NCBI GenBank assembly: GCA_009936695.1
Contig: JAACEA010000129.1
Span: 1-8,517 of the forward strand
Direction of reading: 5' to 3'
DNA: 8,517 nucleotides
Source of the DNA: Planctomycetia bacterium
GTDB taxonomy: Bacteria; Planctomycetota; Phycisphaerae; Phycisphaerales; SM1A02
The notes beneath the pieces were generated by a model. The model was not told the DNA's origin. It searched no databases and saw only the letters and a program-made list of their open reading frames with translations. Each line of letters starts with the position of its first letter. The stretch's first letter is position 1. The translations under genes were made by a program, and so were the position numbers. This document shows positions 1-5,882 of the stretch, piece after piece.

Positions 1-1
1 C

Positions 2-1015
2 AATCCGATCGTGGCCGCACTGGATTCCTGGGTGCTCTATGAACAGCTCGAGCGATTCCTCCGCTCGGGTGGCGGGATCGAAGCCCTCGGCGATCGTCCC
101 GACGTGATCGAGCGGATGCTCGGGACGATGGAGTTCGACCTCGACATCGCGCTGGAACGGATGCTGGTCGATCGCGAACTGGCGAAGGCGCAGGTCGATG
201 CGCTGGTCGGTCGGCACGAGATCACCAGCCTGACGCTGGCGCGACCGTCGGCGATCTCGCCGGTGGCGAGAGACGATGCCCGATTGAGAACCCTCATGGA
301 CTCGGTGGCGACGTTCGAGTTCGTCGCGAGTGCCGCCTACCACCGGCTCGGTTCGGCGCTCGACGACTTCCCCGAGGATCTTCGATGGGAGATCGATCTG
401 GCGGTGAGGCGGATGCTCGACGACGAGCGTGTCGACCAGGCGTTGGTGAGCCTGGACAGACTCGATCTCGACATGAGGGCCGTCGATGACGCGATCCGCG
501 AAATCCCGATCTCGCTCGACATGAAGGGCGATGCGATCGTGAGGTCGATCCAGACCCTGACGCAGGACGCGATGGACGAGGTGGCCTTCGTGGTGGACGA
601 CGGATTCGATCGGATGCTGGTGCTCGTCCAGCAGGAGCGAATCGAGGCTCAGAAGGACATCGAGCGTCAGCGTCTCGAGACGGTCGAGGTCCTTCGGACG
701 GAACGCGAACTCGTTCTCGAGGCAGTCACCCAGGAACGGGAGGCCCTGGTCCGAGGCGTCGCGGTGGAACGTGACAACACCATGGTCTCGCTGCGGGAGA
801 TGGTCGCCACGGAGTCTCGCTCGGCGATCGAGGCGGCTCAAGTCACCGCGGTGGAGATCGTGGATCGTGCGATGGGTGGATTGCGACTGATCGTGGCGGC
901 CGGAATCGTGGGTCTGGTCATCTTCGGCGTGGTGCTGATGCTCATGGTTCGCCGGTTCGGGCGTTTGCTCGAGCTTCGAACTCAGGCCCCGCCGGACTCA
1001 GGTCGCGAGGTTTGA
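2..1015 (+). CDS. Coiled-coil protein with C-terminal membrane segment, 5'-truncated
   Basis: I do not recognise the family with confidence. The frame is open to the left window edge; a GTG at 11 could start translation, but it has no visible Shine-Dalgarno and the residues before it (N-P-I) read as part of the same conserved-looking stretch, so the true start and any signal sequence probably lie upstream. Counting from that GTG: residues 1-30 are a motif (A-A-L-D-S-W-V-L-Y-x-Q-L) followed by a Gly-rich turn; 30-200 are strongly helical and charged; about 205-285 is a long Glu/Arg-rich coiled coil (runs of Q-E-R, R-T-E-R-E); about 292-314 is a hydrophobic membrane span (L-I-V-A-A-G-I-V-G-L-V-I-F-G-V-V-L-M); the rest is a short basic tail. 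This suggests a long helical rod outside the membrane held by one span. Its end overlaps the convergent hydrolase gene by 18 bases. Confidence 0.75.
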   Translation, partial: NPIVAALDSWVLYEQLERFLRSGGGIEALGDRPDVIERMLGTMEFDLDIALERMLVDRELAKAQVDALVGRHEITSLTLARPSAISPVARDDARLRTLMDSVATFEFVASAAYHRLGSALDDFPEDLRWEIDLAVRRMLDDERVDQALVSLDRLDLDMRAVDDAIREIPISLDMKGDAIVRSIQTLTQDAMDEVAFVVDDGFDRMLVLVQQERIEAQKDIERQRLETVEVLRTERELVLEAVTQEREALVRGVAVERDNTMVSLREMVATESRSAIEAAQVTAVEIVDRAMGGLRLIVAAGIVGLVIFGVVLMLMVRRFGRLLELRTQAPPDSGREV

Positions 1016-1807
1016 AAACGGTCCGGCCTCGAGCCACTCCCGCGTGCGTTCGGCCCGGAAGCGGTGCAGATAGTGTCCGGTGTCCTCCACTCGTTCGACC
1101 CTGGCGTCAGGCCGATGGGCGAGGAGACCTTCGACCGGCATTCGACCTTGGCCGCCGGCGAGCGCGTGCACGGGGCAGTCGATCGATTCGAGCGACTCGG
1201 TGATCGGCCACTGGACGGCGCCCGCGATGGCGAGGGCGGCTTCCACCACCGGTGCAAAGAGGAATCGCCGTTCGATGTTCAGGCGGATGTCGCCTTGGTC
1301 CTCCAAAGAGAAGAAATCGGGGACCCAGGACGAGGCTTCCGCGATCCATCCGGCCTGAGCCAGCAGTCGCCCGTCCGTCGCGGCCCGGTCGATCCACGGG
1401 AGCATCCGATCCAGGGAGTCCTGTCGGCGGTCCGGCGTCATCGGAACGCTGGCATCCAGAAGCACGACCTGCCGGACGGCCAGATCCGGATCCTTCGCAA
1501 GGACACAGGCCATGGCGCCGCCGAGGGAGTGTCCGATCACGGTCGCCCCGGCGAATCCCGCGTCGATGATCGTGGTTCGAACCCGGTCGAGGATCTCGTC
1601 GGCGAATCCCCGGGCGATCGGATGGCGGGCCTCTGGATCCGGCTCGGTCGGCCAGGTCTCGAGGTCGAAATCCCCTCCGGCCGGCATCCAGGAGATCGGG
1701 AGGACCGGGCCCGGCAGGGCGGCTCGAATCGAGTCGACTTCATCGGCTCGACCGCACCAACCATGCAGGAAGACCACGGGATGCGGTTCGCTGGGGGTCT
1801 CTGGCAT
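998..1807 (-). CDS. Alpha/beta-fold hydrolase
   Basis: A 269-residue protein of the alpha/beta hydrolase superfamily, probably cytoplasmic because no signal peptide is visible. The order of motifs is typical: strand plus oxyanion-hole motif V-V-F-L-H-G-W at residues 11-17, nucleophile elbow G-H-S-L-G-G at 92-97 with Ser94 as predicted nucleophile, and D-T-G-H-Y at 242-246 with His245 as predicted catalytic base. The length matches single-domain esterases and carboxylesterases of the BioH/MhpC type, with a modest cap region between about 125 and 200. The catalytic acid is unclear: the usual Asp after strand 7 (G-x-x-D) reads G-G-Q-G-R-M at 218-223, so the acid may be Asp118 after strand 6 or another residue. 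The substrate cannot be told from the sequence. The ATG at 1807 starts just before the first strand; no strong Shine-Dalgarno precedes it. It is divergent from nuoA and its 3' end overlaps the convergent coiled-coil gene. Confidence 0.88.
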   Translation of the reverse strand: MPETPSEPHPVVFLHGWCGRADEVDSIRAALPGPVLPISWMPAGGDFDLETWPTEPDPEARHPIARGFADEILDRVRTTIIDAGFAGATVIGHSLGGAMACVLAKDPDLAVRQVVLLDASVPMTPDRRQDSLDRMLPWIDRAATDGRLLAQAGWIAEASSWVPDFFSLEDQGDIRLNIERRFLFAPVVEAALAIAGAVQWPITESLESIDCPVHALAGGQGRMPVEGLLAHRPDARVERVEDTGHYLHRFRAERTREWLEAGPFSNLAT

Positions 1808-1946
1808 GGACAGAACATATTCGAGCGGCCCTGACGGTGCTCAAACCGGTGATTTCTCCGTCGCGACCGGGCGGGGATCGGTATCCTCTGCACTCGCCGG
1901 CGGCATCGCCGGTCGCTCCGCATCGTCCCCGGATCCAGGCCCACCC
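1808..1946. promoter_or_regulatory. Divergent intergenic region, hydrolase / nuoA
   Basis: This 139-base gap must hold the start signals for the hydrolase (leftward) and nuoA (rightward). On the minus strand, TTGAGC followed after 17 bases by AATATG lies just before the hydrolase ATG, but the -10 match is poor, so this is only a weak candidate. No convincing -35/-10 pair is visible for nuoA. In the nuoA leader, 1897-1912 can form a perfect 6-base-pair hairpin (CCGGCG, loop GCAT, CGCCGG) about 34 bases before the start codon. It has no following T tract, so it is not a terminator. Its role, if any, is unknown. Confidence 0.35.
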
Positions 1947-2342
1947 ATGATCACCCTCGCGCTCGACGGCATCGCCAGTTACATCCCGGTCGGGGTCATC
2001 ATCGTGATGGCGTTCCTGTTCATCGTCGTGAACATCGTGGCGACGTCGCTCATCGGCCCCCAGGCCCAGGGTGCGGTCAAGGGTCTCGCGTACGAGTCGG
2101 GGATGGACCCGATCGGATCGGCCCGCAAGCGTTTCAACGTCCGGTTCTACATCCTCGCCATGACCTTCCTGGTCTTCGACGTCGAGATCATCTTCCTCTA
2201 CCCGTGGGCGGTGACCTTCGCGAAGCTGGAGCCGCAGTCCTCCGAGTCCGCCCTCTTCCTCGGCCGCATCATGTTCTTCATCGCGACCAGCGTGGTGGCC
2301 TACGTGTACGCATGGAAGAAGGGCGTCTTCCGCTGGGATTGA
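1947..2342 (+). CDS. nuoA: NADH-quinone oxidoreductase subunit A
   Basis: NuoA (ND3 homologue), a small membrane subunit of respiratory complex I, which moves electrons from NADH to quinone and pumps protons across the inner membrane. The 131-residue product has the usual length and three membrane spans (about 12-36, 65-88, 102-122). Family marks are the loop Y-E-S-G-M-D-P-I-G-S-A-R at 49-60, the second-span motif F-Y-I-L-A-M-x-F-L-V-F-D-V-E at 67-80 with the conserved Asp78/Glu80, and the end K-K-G-V-F-R-W-D. Ser51 stands where mitochondrial ND3 has its switch Cys; Ser also occurs here in E. coli NuoA. The ATG at 1947 was chosen because the family N-terminus begins there, although the frame stays open far upstream. 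Only a weak AGG (about 1937) lies before it. The gene is isolated: no nuoB follows, the next gene is on the other strand, and a terminator lies 54 bases after the stop. Confidence 0.96.
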   Translation: MITLALDGIASYIPVGVIIVMAFLFIVVNIVATSLIGPQAQGAVKGLAYESGMDPIGSARKRFNVRFYILAMTFLVFDVEIIFLYPWAVTFAKLEPQSSESALFLGRIMFFIATSVVAYVYAWKKGVFRWD

Positions 2343-2395
2343 GGCGGAGCTCCCGCGGCCGTCACCGCCGATCGACCACTCGAACGTCCGTCTCG

Positions 2396-2423
2396 AAGCC
2401 CCGCATCGCCGGGGCTTTTCCTT
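2396..2423 (+). terminator. Intrinsic terminator after nuoA
   Basis: Perfect 8-base-pair stem AAGCCCCG (2396-2403) / CGGGGCTT (2410-2417) with loop CATCGC, running into TTTTCCTT on the plus strand. It lies 54 bases after the nuoA stop, showing that nuoA is probably transcribed as a single gene. On the minus strand the same stem lies just after the end of the FG-GAP gene but without a T tract beyond the two Ts in the stem, so it could act only weakly for that convergent gene. Confidence 0.85.
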
Positions 2424-2438
2424 CGGGCGCCGCCGGAC

Positions 2439-4076
2439 TCAGTTCCAGTCGATGAGCAGGAGGCCGAGATCGGCGCCGTCGACCCGTCCGTCGTCGTCGA
2501 GATCGGGCGGGCAGGTCGGGGGACAGACGCCCCAGGCCGCGAGCATGATTCCGAGATCCGCACCGTCGACGGATCCGTTCCCGTCGAGGTCCCCCGGAAG
2601 TCCGGGGGGGTCGTAACCCCCGTTGCTCATGATGATCATGGAATCGTCGAGCTCGTCGACGAACACGAGATCGAGATCACCGTCACGATCCATGTCGACG
2701 GGAAGCGAGCAACTGGCCGCGATCGGCGCATCGAAGCTGGAATGGAACTCGAAGCCGCCGGTGCCGTCGTTCAGGAACAGGAACCAGTCGCCGCCGTAGC
2801 TCGACGTGATCCAGTCGAGATCTCCATCGCCGTCGAGGTCACCGAGATCGCTGGCGAGCGGGAAGGGATCCGTGTCGTGACTGGTGCCCGGCCGGAGACC
2901 GCCACGGCCGTCGTTGAGGAAGATGAAGCCTTCGTCCGCGAAGGAGTTGACGCAGGCGACGTCCACGGATCCGTCGCCGTCCAGGTCCGCGAGGTTGAGC
3001 TGCCAGGTGCGTCCGCTGACCGAACGCGTGCTGTGGTTCGTGAATCCGCCGTCCTCGTCGGCGAGCAGCACCCGAACCTGACTCTGTCCGCCGATCACCA
3101 GGTCGAAGAGCCCGTCGCCGTCCATGTCGTCGGCCTGAATGCTCCATTCCCCGTTGATGCCGGGATTGAGCGAGGTCAGTCCCCCGAACACGCCGGTGCC
3201 GTCGTTGAAGAGGAGCCGAAGGTTGTTCGAGTAGTACGCCGAACTCGCGATGTCGAGGTCGCCGTCGCCGTCGAGGTCGAGCGCGGTGATGCCGCGGGCG
3301 CCCTCTCCCGTCTCGAGCGTCTGAGCCGGTCCGTAGGTGCCGTCACCGTTGCCCAGAAGGACCGACACGCTGTCGCCGACGATGTTCGCGGTGCAGAGAT
3401 CGGGGATTCCGTCGAGATCGAAGTCCGCCGCTTCGGACGGACTCGGTACCGCACCCACGGCATTTCCAGGTTCGAGAAAGGCGTCCACCCGGCAGGTGGC
3501 GTCACCGGCGTTCATGAAGACGCGGACGTCGTCGGTGGCTTCGTTGACGATCGAGAGATCGATCCAGCCGTCACCGTCGAGATCGGTCGCGGTTCCGCCG
3601 TAGGGAATCACGTCTTCGCCGGGGAACGCGCGAGTGGTGATGGACTGCGCGATCTCGAACTGCAGATCGCCCGCACCGGCCCGGGTCCAGTACCGGACCT
3701 GGTGGCCCCGGCTTCGCAGCGCGGATCCGTCGACGCCCCGCAACCCGTGACCGAGCGTGATGGTCACTGGTTCTCCGGGGCTCGCGTCGCGATCCGGCGT
3801 GAGGGAGACGGTTCGTCCGTCGCGGGAGATCGACAGCGTGCCGGTGAGTGGCCCGGCGCCGCGGCTGAAGGCATGGAAGGTGTCGACGCCGACGCTTGCC
3901 GGGTCGACGGCGCGATCGAAGGTCACCTGGATGACCGCATCGGTGGCGGCGTCGAGCACCGCGCGGCGTGGCGTGGTCTGGACGACCGAGAGGTCATCTC
4001 CCGCCGCGGCGATCGCCGTGAGCGGCGAGATGCCGAGAATCGGCACGAGGAATGTCGAATGCAGGCGCCTCTTCAT
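2439..4076 (-). CDS. Secreted FG-GAP/VCBS beta-propeller protein with dockerin-like C-terminus
   Basis: A 545-residue exported protein. A signal peptide is visible at 1-25 (M-K-R-R, hydrophobic core, A-I-A-A-A before G-D-D). Residues about 28-132 resemble a bacterial Ig-like domain of the SbsA/Big_5 type (I-Q-V-T-F-D-R-A-V-D-P and a later V-T-I-T-L-G). Seven FG-GAP/VCBS repeats follow, each with a Ca2+-binding loop of the D-x-D-x-D-G-x-x-D kind, at 165, 218, 267, 317, 364, 413 and 461; seven repeats suggest one integrin-like beta-propeller. The end (496-545) has two EF-hand-like loops, D-L-D-G-N-G-S-V-D-G-A-D-L-G and D-L-D-D-D-G-R-V-D-G-A-D-L-G, joined by C-P-P-T-C-P-P, like the dockerin-like ends of Phycisphaerae secreted proteins. 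The ATG at 4076 is preferred over the in-frame ATG at 4121 because the signal peptide starts there and AGAGGAG lies 11 bases before it. The ligand is unknown; such proteins usually act in adhesion or surface binding. Confidence 0.92.
   Translation of the reverse strand: MKRRLHSTFLVPILGISPLTAIAAAGDDLSVVQTTPRRAVLDAATDAVIQVTFDRAVDPASVGVDTFHAFSRGAGPLTGTLSISRDGRTVSLTPDRDASPGEPVTITLGHGLRGVDGSALRSRGHQVRYWTRAGAGDLQFEIAQSITTRAFPGEDVIPYGGTATDLDGDGWIDLSIVNEATDDVRVFMNAGDATCRVDAFLEPGNAVGAVPSPSEAADFDLDGIPDLCTANIVGDSVSVLLGNGDGTYGPAQTLETGEGARGITALDLDGDGDLDIASSAYYSNNLRLLFNDGTGVFGGLTSLNPGINGEWSIQADDMDGDGLFDLVIGGQSQVRVLLADEDGGFTNHSTRSVSGRTWQLNLADLDGDGSVDVACVNSFADEGFIFLNDGRGGLRPGTSHDTDPFPLASDLGDLDGDGDLDWITSSYGGDWFLFLNDGTGGFEFHSSFDAPIAASCSLPVDMDRDGDLDLVFVDELDDSMIIMSNGGYDPPGLPGDLDGNGSVDGADLGIMLAAWGVCPPTCPPDLDDDGRVDGADLGLLLIDWN
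2670..3584 (-). repeat. Seven FG-GAP/VCBS coding repeats
   Basis: Repeated Ca2+-loop codons produce recurring DNA such as GTCGCCGTCGAGGTC on the plus strand. Seven degenerate units of about 46-54 residues run from the loop at protein residue 165 to the loop ending at 469. Each ends in a beta-rich stretch often finishing F-L-N-D-G-x-G-x-F or V-L-L-G-N-G-D-G-T-Y. The units differ enough that they are old protein repeats, not a recent tandem duplication. Confidence 0.85.
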
Positions 4077-4087
4077 CGCGGTCACGG

Positions 4088-4094
4088 CTCCTCT
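4088..4094 (-). promoter_or_regulatory. Ribosome binding site of the FG-GAP gene
   Basis: On the minus strand this reads AGAGGAG, 11 bases before the ATG at 4076. It decides the start: the alternative ATG at 4121 lies upstream of it, and an in-frame GTG at 4085 is only two bases away from it. Confidence 0.6.
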
Positions 4095-4130
4095 GGGTGG
4101 CCTCGGCGGGACGGCGGTCACCGGGAAGAC

Positions 4131-4144
4131 CCATCCATGGATGG
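4131..4144. promoter_or_regulatory. 14-base perfect palindrome upstream of the FG-GAP gene
   Basis: CCATCCATGGATGG is its own reverse complement. It lies in the 131-base gap between the small CXXCH gene and the FG-GAP gene, 54 bases before the FG-GAP start codon. Position and symmetry suit a dimeric regulator binding site, but no second copy is seen in this window and no clear promoter is visible beside it. Confidence 0.3.
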
Positions 4145-4207
4145 ATCATCCGGGGCTTGGTTCCCCCATTTCGGACGATGGTGTGCGGTATCGGACTCGT
4201 GTCGACG

Positions 4208-4495
4208 TCAGCGGGTCGCGTCGAGCCGACGAGCCGTGGCGATCAGCGTTTCGGCATGGCAGGCGACACAGGGCCCGTATTCGGCGAGAAGCATGCTCCT
4301 CGCCGCCCGCAGGCTGTCCGCGGACGGCATCGGGCCGCTGTCCTCGGAGATCAGTCCGCTCGCGGTGACGTCACAGTCTCCGACGCGGGGTGGGGCATCG
4401 ATCTCGATCGGGTTGGTCAGGATCTTCTTGCTGGTGCTGGAAGGCATGTATGTACTGATCGGCAGGAACGTGGTCTTCACCCGCACACTTCTCAT
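4208..4495 (-). CDS. Small protein with C-terminal CXXCH motif
   Basis: I do not recognise a family. The 95-residue frame has codon use in its middle and end like real genes here (ATC, CTG, ACC, AAG). Its clear feature is C-V-A-C-H at residues 76-80, a c-type haem attachment motif, within a helical stretch (S-L-R-A-A-R-S-M-L-L-A-E-Y-G-P-C-V-A-C-H-A-E-T-L-I). There is another Cys at 41. There is no signal peptide, which is unusual for a c-type cytochrome since haem is attached outside the cytoplasm; the motif could instead bind a metal, or the gene could be the remnant of a larger cytochrome. The start is uncertain: ATG 4495 has no Shine-Dalgarno, ATG 4447 is an alternative, and the frame is open back to 4543, inside the end of the preceding aminotransferase gene. 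It lies 44 bases after that gene on the same strand and could be co-transcribed with it. Confidence 0.5.
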   Translation of the reverse strand: MRSVRVKTTFLPISTYMPSSTSKKILTNPIEIDAPPRVGDCDVTASGLISEDSGPMPSADSLRAARSMLLAEYGPCVACHAETLIATARRLDATR

Positions 4496-4539
4496 CTGGT
4501 TAGTGAAGGGGCAGGAGCGCCTTGGAATCAGTTCGGCGA

Positions 4540-5802
4540 TCAGTCACCAAACGATTCATCGAGAACGTCGCAAAGACGATCGACTTCAGACACCGTGTTG
4601 TAGTGCACCGCGGAGATTCGGACCACTCCGAGGTCGACCGGAATACCCATCCGCTGGCACAGGCGGTACGCGTACATGTGTCCGTGTCGGATACCAATGT
4701 TCGCGGAATGGGCGATTTCGACGATCCTGTCGGGTTCGAGGGATGCATGGCGCATCGAAATCGTCGATACACGGATACGCGTGTCCGGTGAACTCGGTCC
4801 GATGATTTTCACGGAATCATGTCGTTCGAGCCGTTCGAGCAGCCTGGCCTGCACCGGTGCTTCCATCGCGGTCATGGTCTGGAACGCGGTTCGGACCATG
4901 TCGAAATCGCAGGTGTCCGCGATGTCGGCGGCGGGTTCCCGATCGCCGGCGAGGATCGCGAGGAGTCGGGCGAGGCCGCAGATTCCCGCGCAACCTTCGT
5001 GACTTGCGCCGCCGAGTTCGAACTTGTACGGGATCTCGTCCTTCGGGATGAAGAAGTGGTTGGGGCCTTCGAGTTCCGCCAACGCGTCGTGGCGGGCGAA
5101 GAGGCCTCCCATGTGTGGTCCGTACACCTTGTACGTGCTCCACGCGTAGAAGTCGACGTTCCAGGCCCGGACGTCGATGGCGCGGTGCGGCGCGTAGGCG
5201 ACGCCGTCCACGATGACGCGGCCGCCGGCGGCATGGACCAGTCGGGTCACCGCTTCGACGTCGACGATCTCGCCGAGGAGATTCGAGACGTGGGGGAACG
5301 CGACGTACCGGGTTCGATCGGAGAGCACGCCGCGAAGCGTCTCGAGATCAAGCGAGCCCGTCTCGGGGTCGACGTTCCACCATCGGATGACGGCGCCACG
5401 AGCTTCCAGTTCGAGCCAGCAACCGATGTTCGCCTCGTGCCCCTGCTCGCAGACCACGATTTCGTCGCCGGCCTCGATGGTCGGCGCGATGGCGTGCGAC
5501 AGCACGTGCATCAGGCTCGTACAGCTCGAACCGAGAATGACCCGTCCGATCCCCTCGCCGTTGACGTAGCGATCGAGAAAGCGATGCGCACGCTCGACGG
5601 TGGCGGTGGCACGGTCGCTCGCGGGATAACCGGCCCCGAGCTGCACGTAGTCCCGCAGCAGATGGTCGCGGATCGCGTCGGCGACGAACACCGGCACCTG
5701 CGATCCACCGGCGTTCTCCAGGAGTACGGTGTCCGTTTCAAGTCCGGGAAACAGGCGGCGAATCGAATCGACGTCGGGAATCGAGGGGGTGGTCGTGCTC
5801 AT
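4540..5802 (-). CDS. Class V aminotransferase-fold, cysteine desulfurase-like protein (VC1184 type)
   Basis: A 420-residue PLP-dependent fold-type I enzyme, cytoplasmic. Visible marks are the ring-stacking His in E-Q-G-H-E-A-N (His122), the PLP-nitrogen Asp in V-D-G-V-A-Y-A-P-H (Asp199, His206), the Schiff-base lysine in S-T-Y-K-V-Y-G-P-H-M-G-G (Lys225), and the C-terminal V-R-I-S-A-V-H-Y-N-T-x-x-E-V-D with Arg395 as likely carboxylate contact. The Y-K-x-x-G-P-H and H-Y-N-T-x-x-E-V-D motifs match the TIGR01976 (VC1184) cysteine desulfurase-like family, and the length is normal. The catalytic Cys of SufS (R-x-G-x-H-C) is not present: the site reads R-H-G-H-M-Y (372-377). A true desulfurase role is therefore doubtful; an epimerase, lyase or transaminase reaction is possible. 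The ATG at 5802 opens the family N-terminus; no Shine-Dalgarno is seen. It follows the fusion gene after 80 bases without a terminator. Confidence 0.93.
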   Translation of the reverse strand: MSTTTPSIPDVDSIRRLFPGLETDTVLLENAGGSQVPVFVADAIRDHLLRDYVQLGAGYPASDRATATVERAHRFLDRYVNGEGIGRVILGSSCTSLMHVLSHAIAPTIEAGDEIVVCEQGHEANIGCWLELEARGAVIRWWNVDPETGSLDLETLRGVLSDRTRYVAFPHVSNLLGEIVDVEAVTRLVHAAGGRVIVDGVAYAPHRAIDVRAWNVDFYAWSTYKVYGPHMGGLFARHDALAELEGPNHFFIPKDEIPYKFELGGASHEGCAGICGLARLLAILAGDREPAADIADTCDFDMVRTAFQTMTAMEAPVQARLLERLERHDSVKIIGPSSPDTRIRVSTISMRHASLEPDRIVEIAHSANIGIRHGHMYAYRLCQRMGIPVDLGVVRISAVHYNTVSEVDRLCDVLDESFGD

Positions 5803-5882
5803 GGAAGCGATCCATCGAAAGGGGGGCGGAAGCGACGAACGAGATCGGACGGTGGATCGCCACGGTAGCCACGGGATCGGAG

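Noticed and set aside
1064..1834. A 256-codon plus-strand frame opposite the hydrolase
   Set aside because: No domain or signal is seen and the opposite strand has a full set of alpha/beta hydrolase motifs.
2096..2107. Ser in place of the switch cysteine in the NuoA loop (Y-E-S-G)
   Set aside because: E. coli NuoA also has Ser at this place, so the change is ordinary among bacteria.
1903..2412. The 10-base word GCATCGCCGG occurs in both the nuoA leader hairpin and the nuoA terminator
   Set aside because: A GC-rich word of this length recurring once within 500 bases of such DNA is best explained by composition and by both being stem-loops.
2742..4805. A 687-codon open frame on the plus strand opposite the FG-GAP gene
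   Set aside because: It mirrors the calcium-loop codons of the real gene; its product is a low-complexity Val/Glu/Arg-rich string with no motif, runs on past the end of the real gene, and is explained by high GC and biased codons.
5803..5882. Possible terminator between the fusion gene and the aminotransferase gene
   Set aside because: Only a 4-base-pair stem (GTGG, CGAT, CCAC) without a T tract is present, so read-through between the two genes remains likely.
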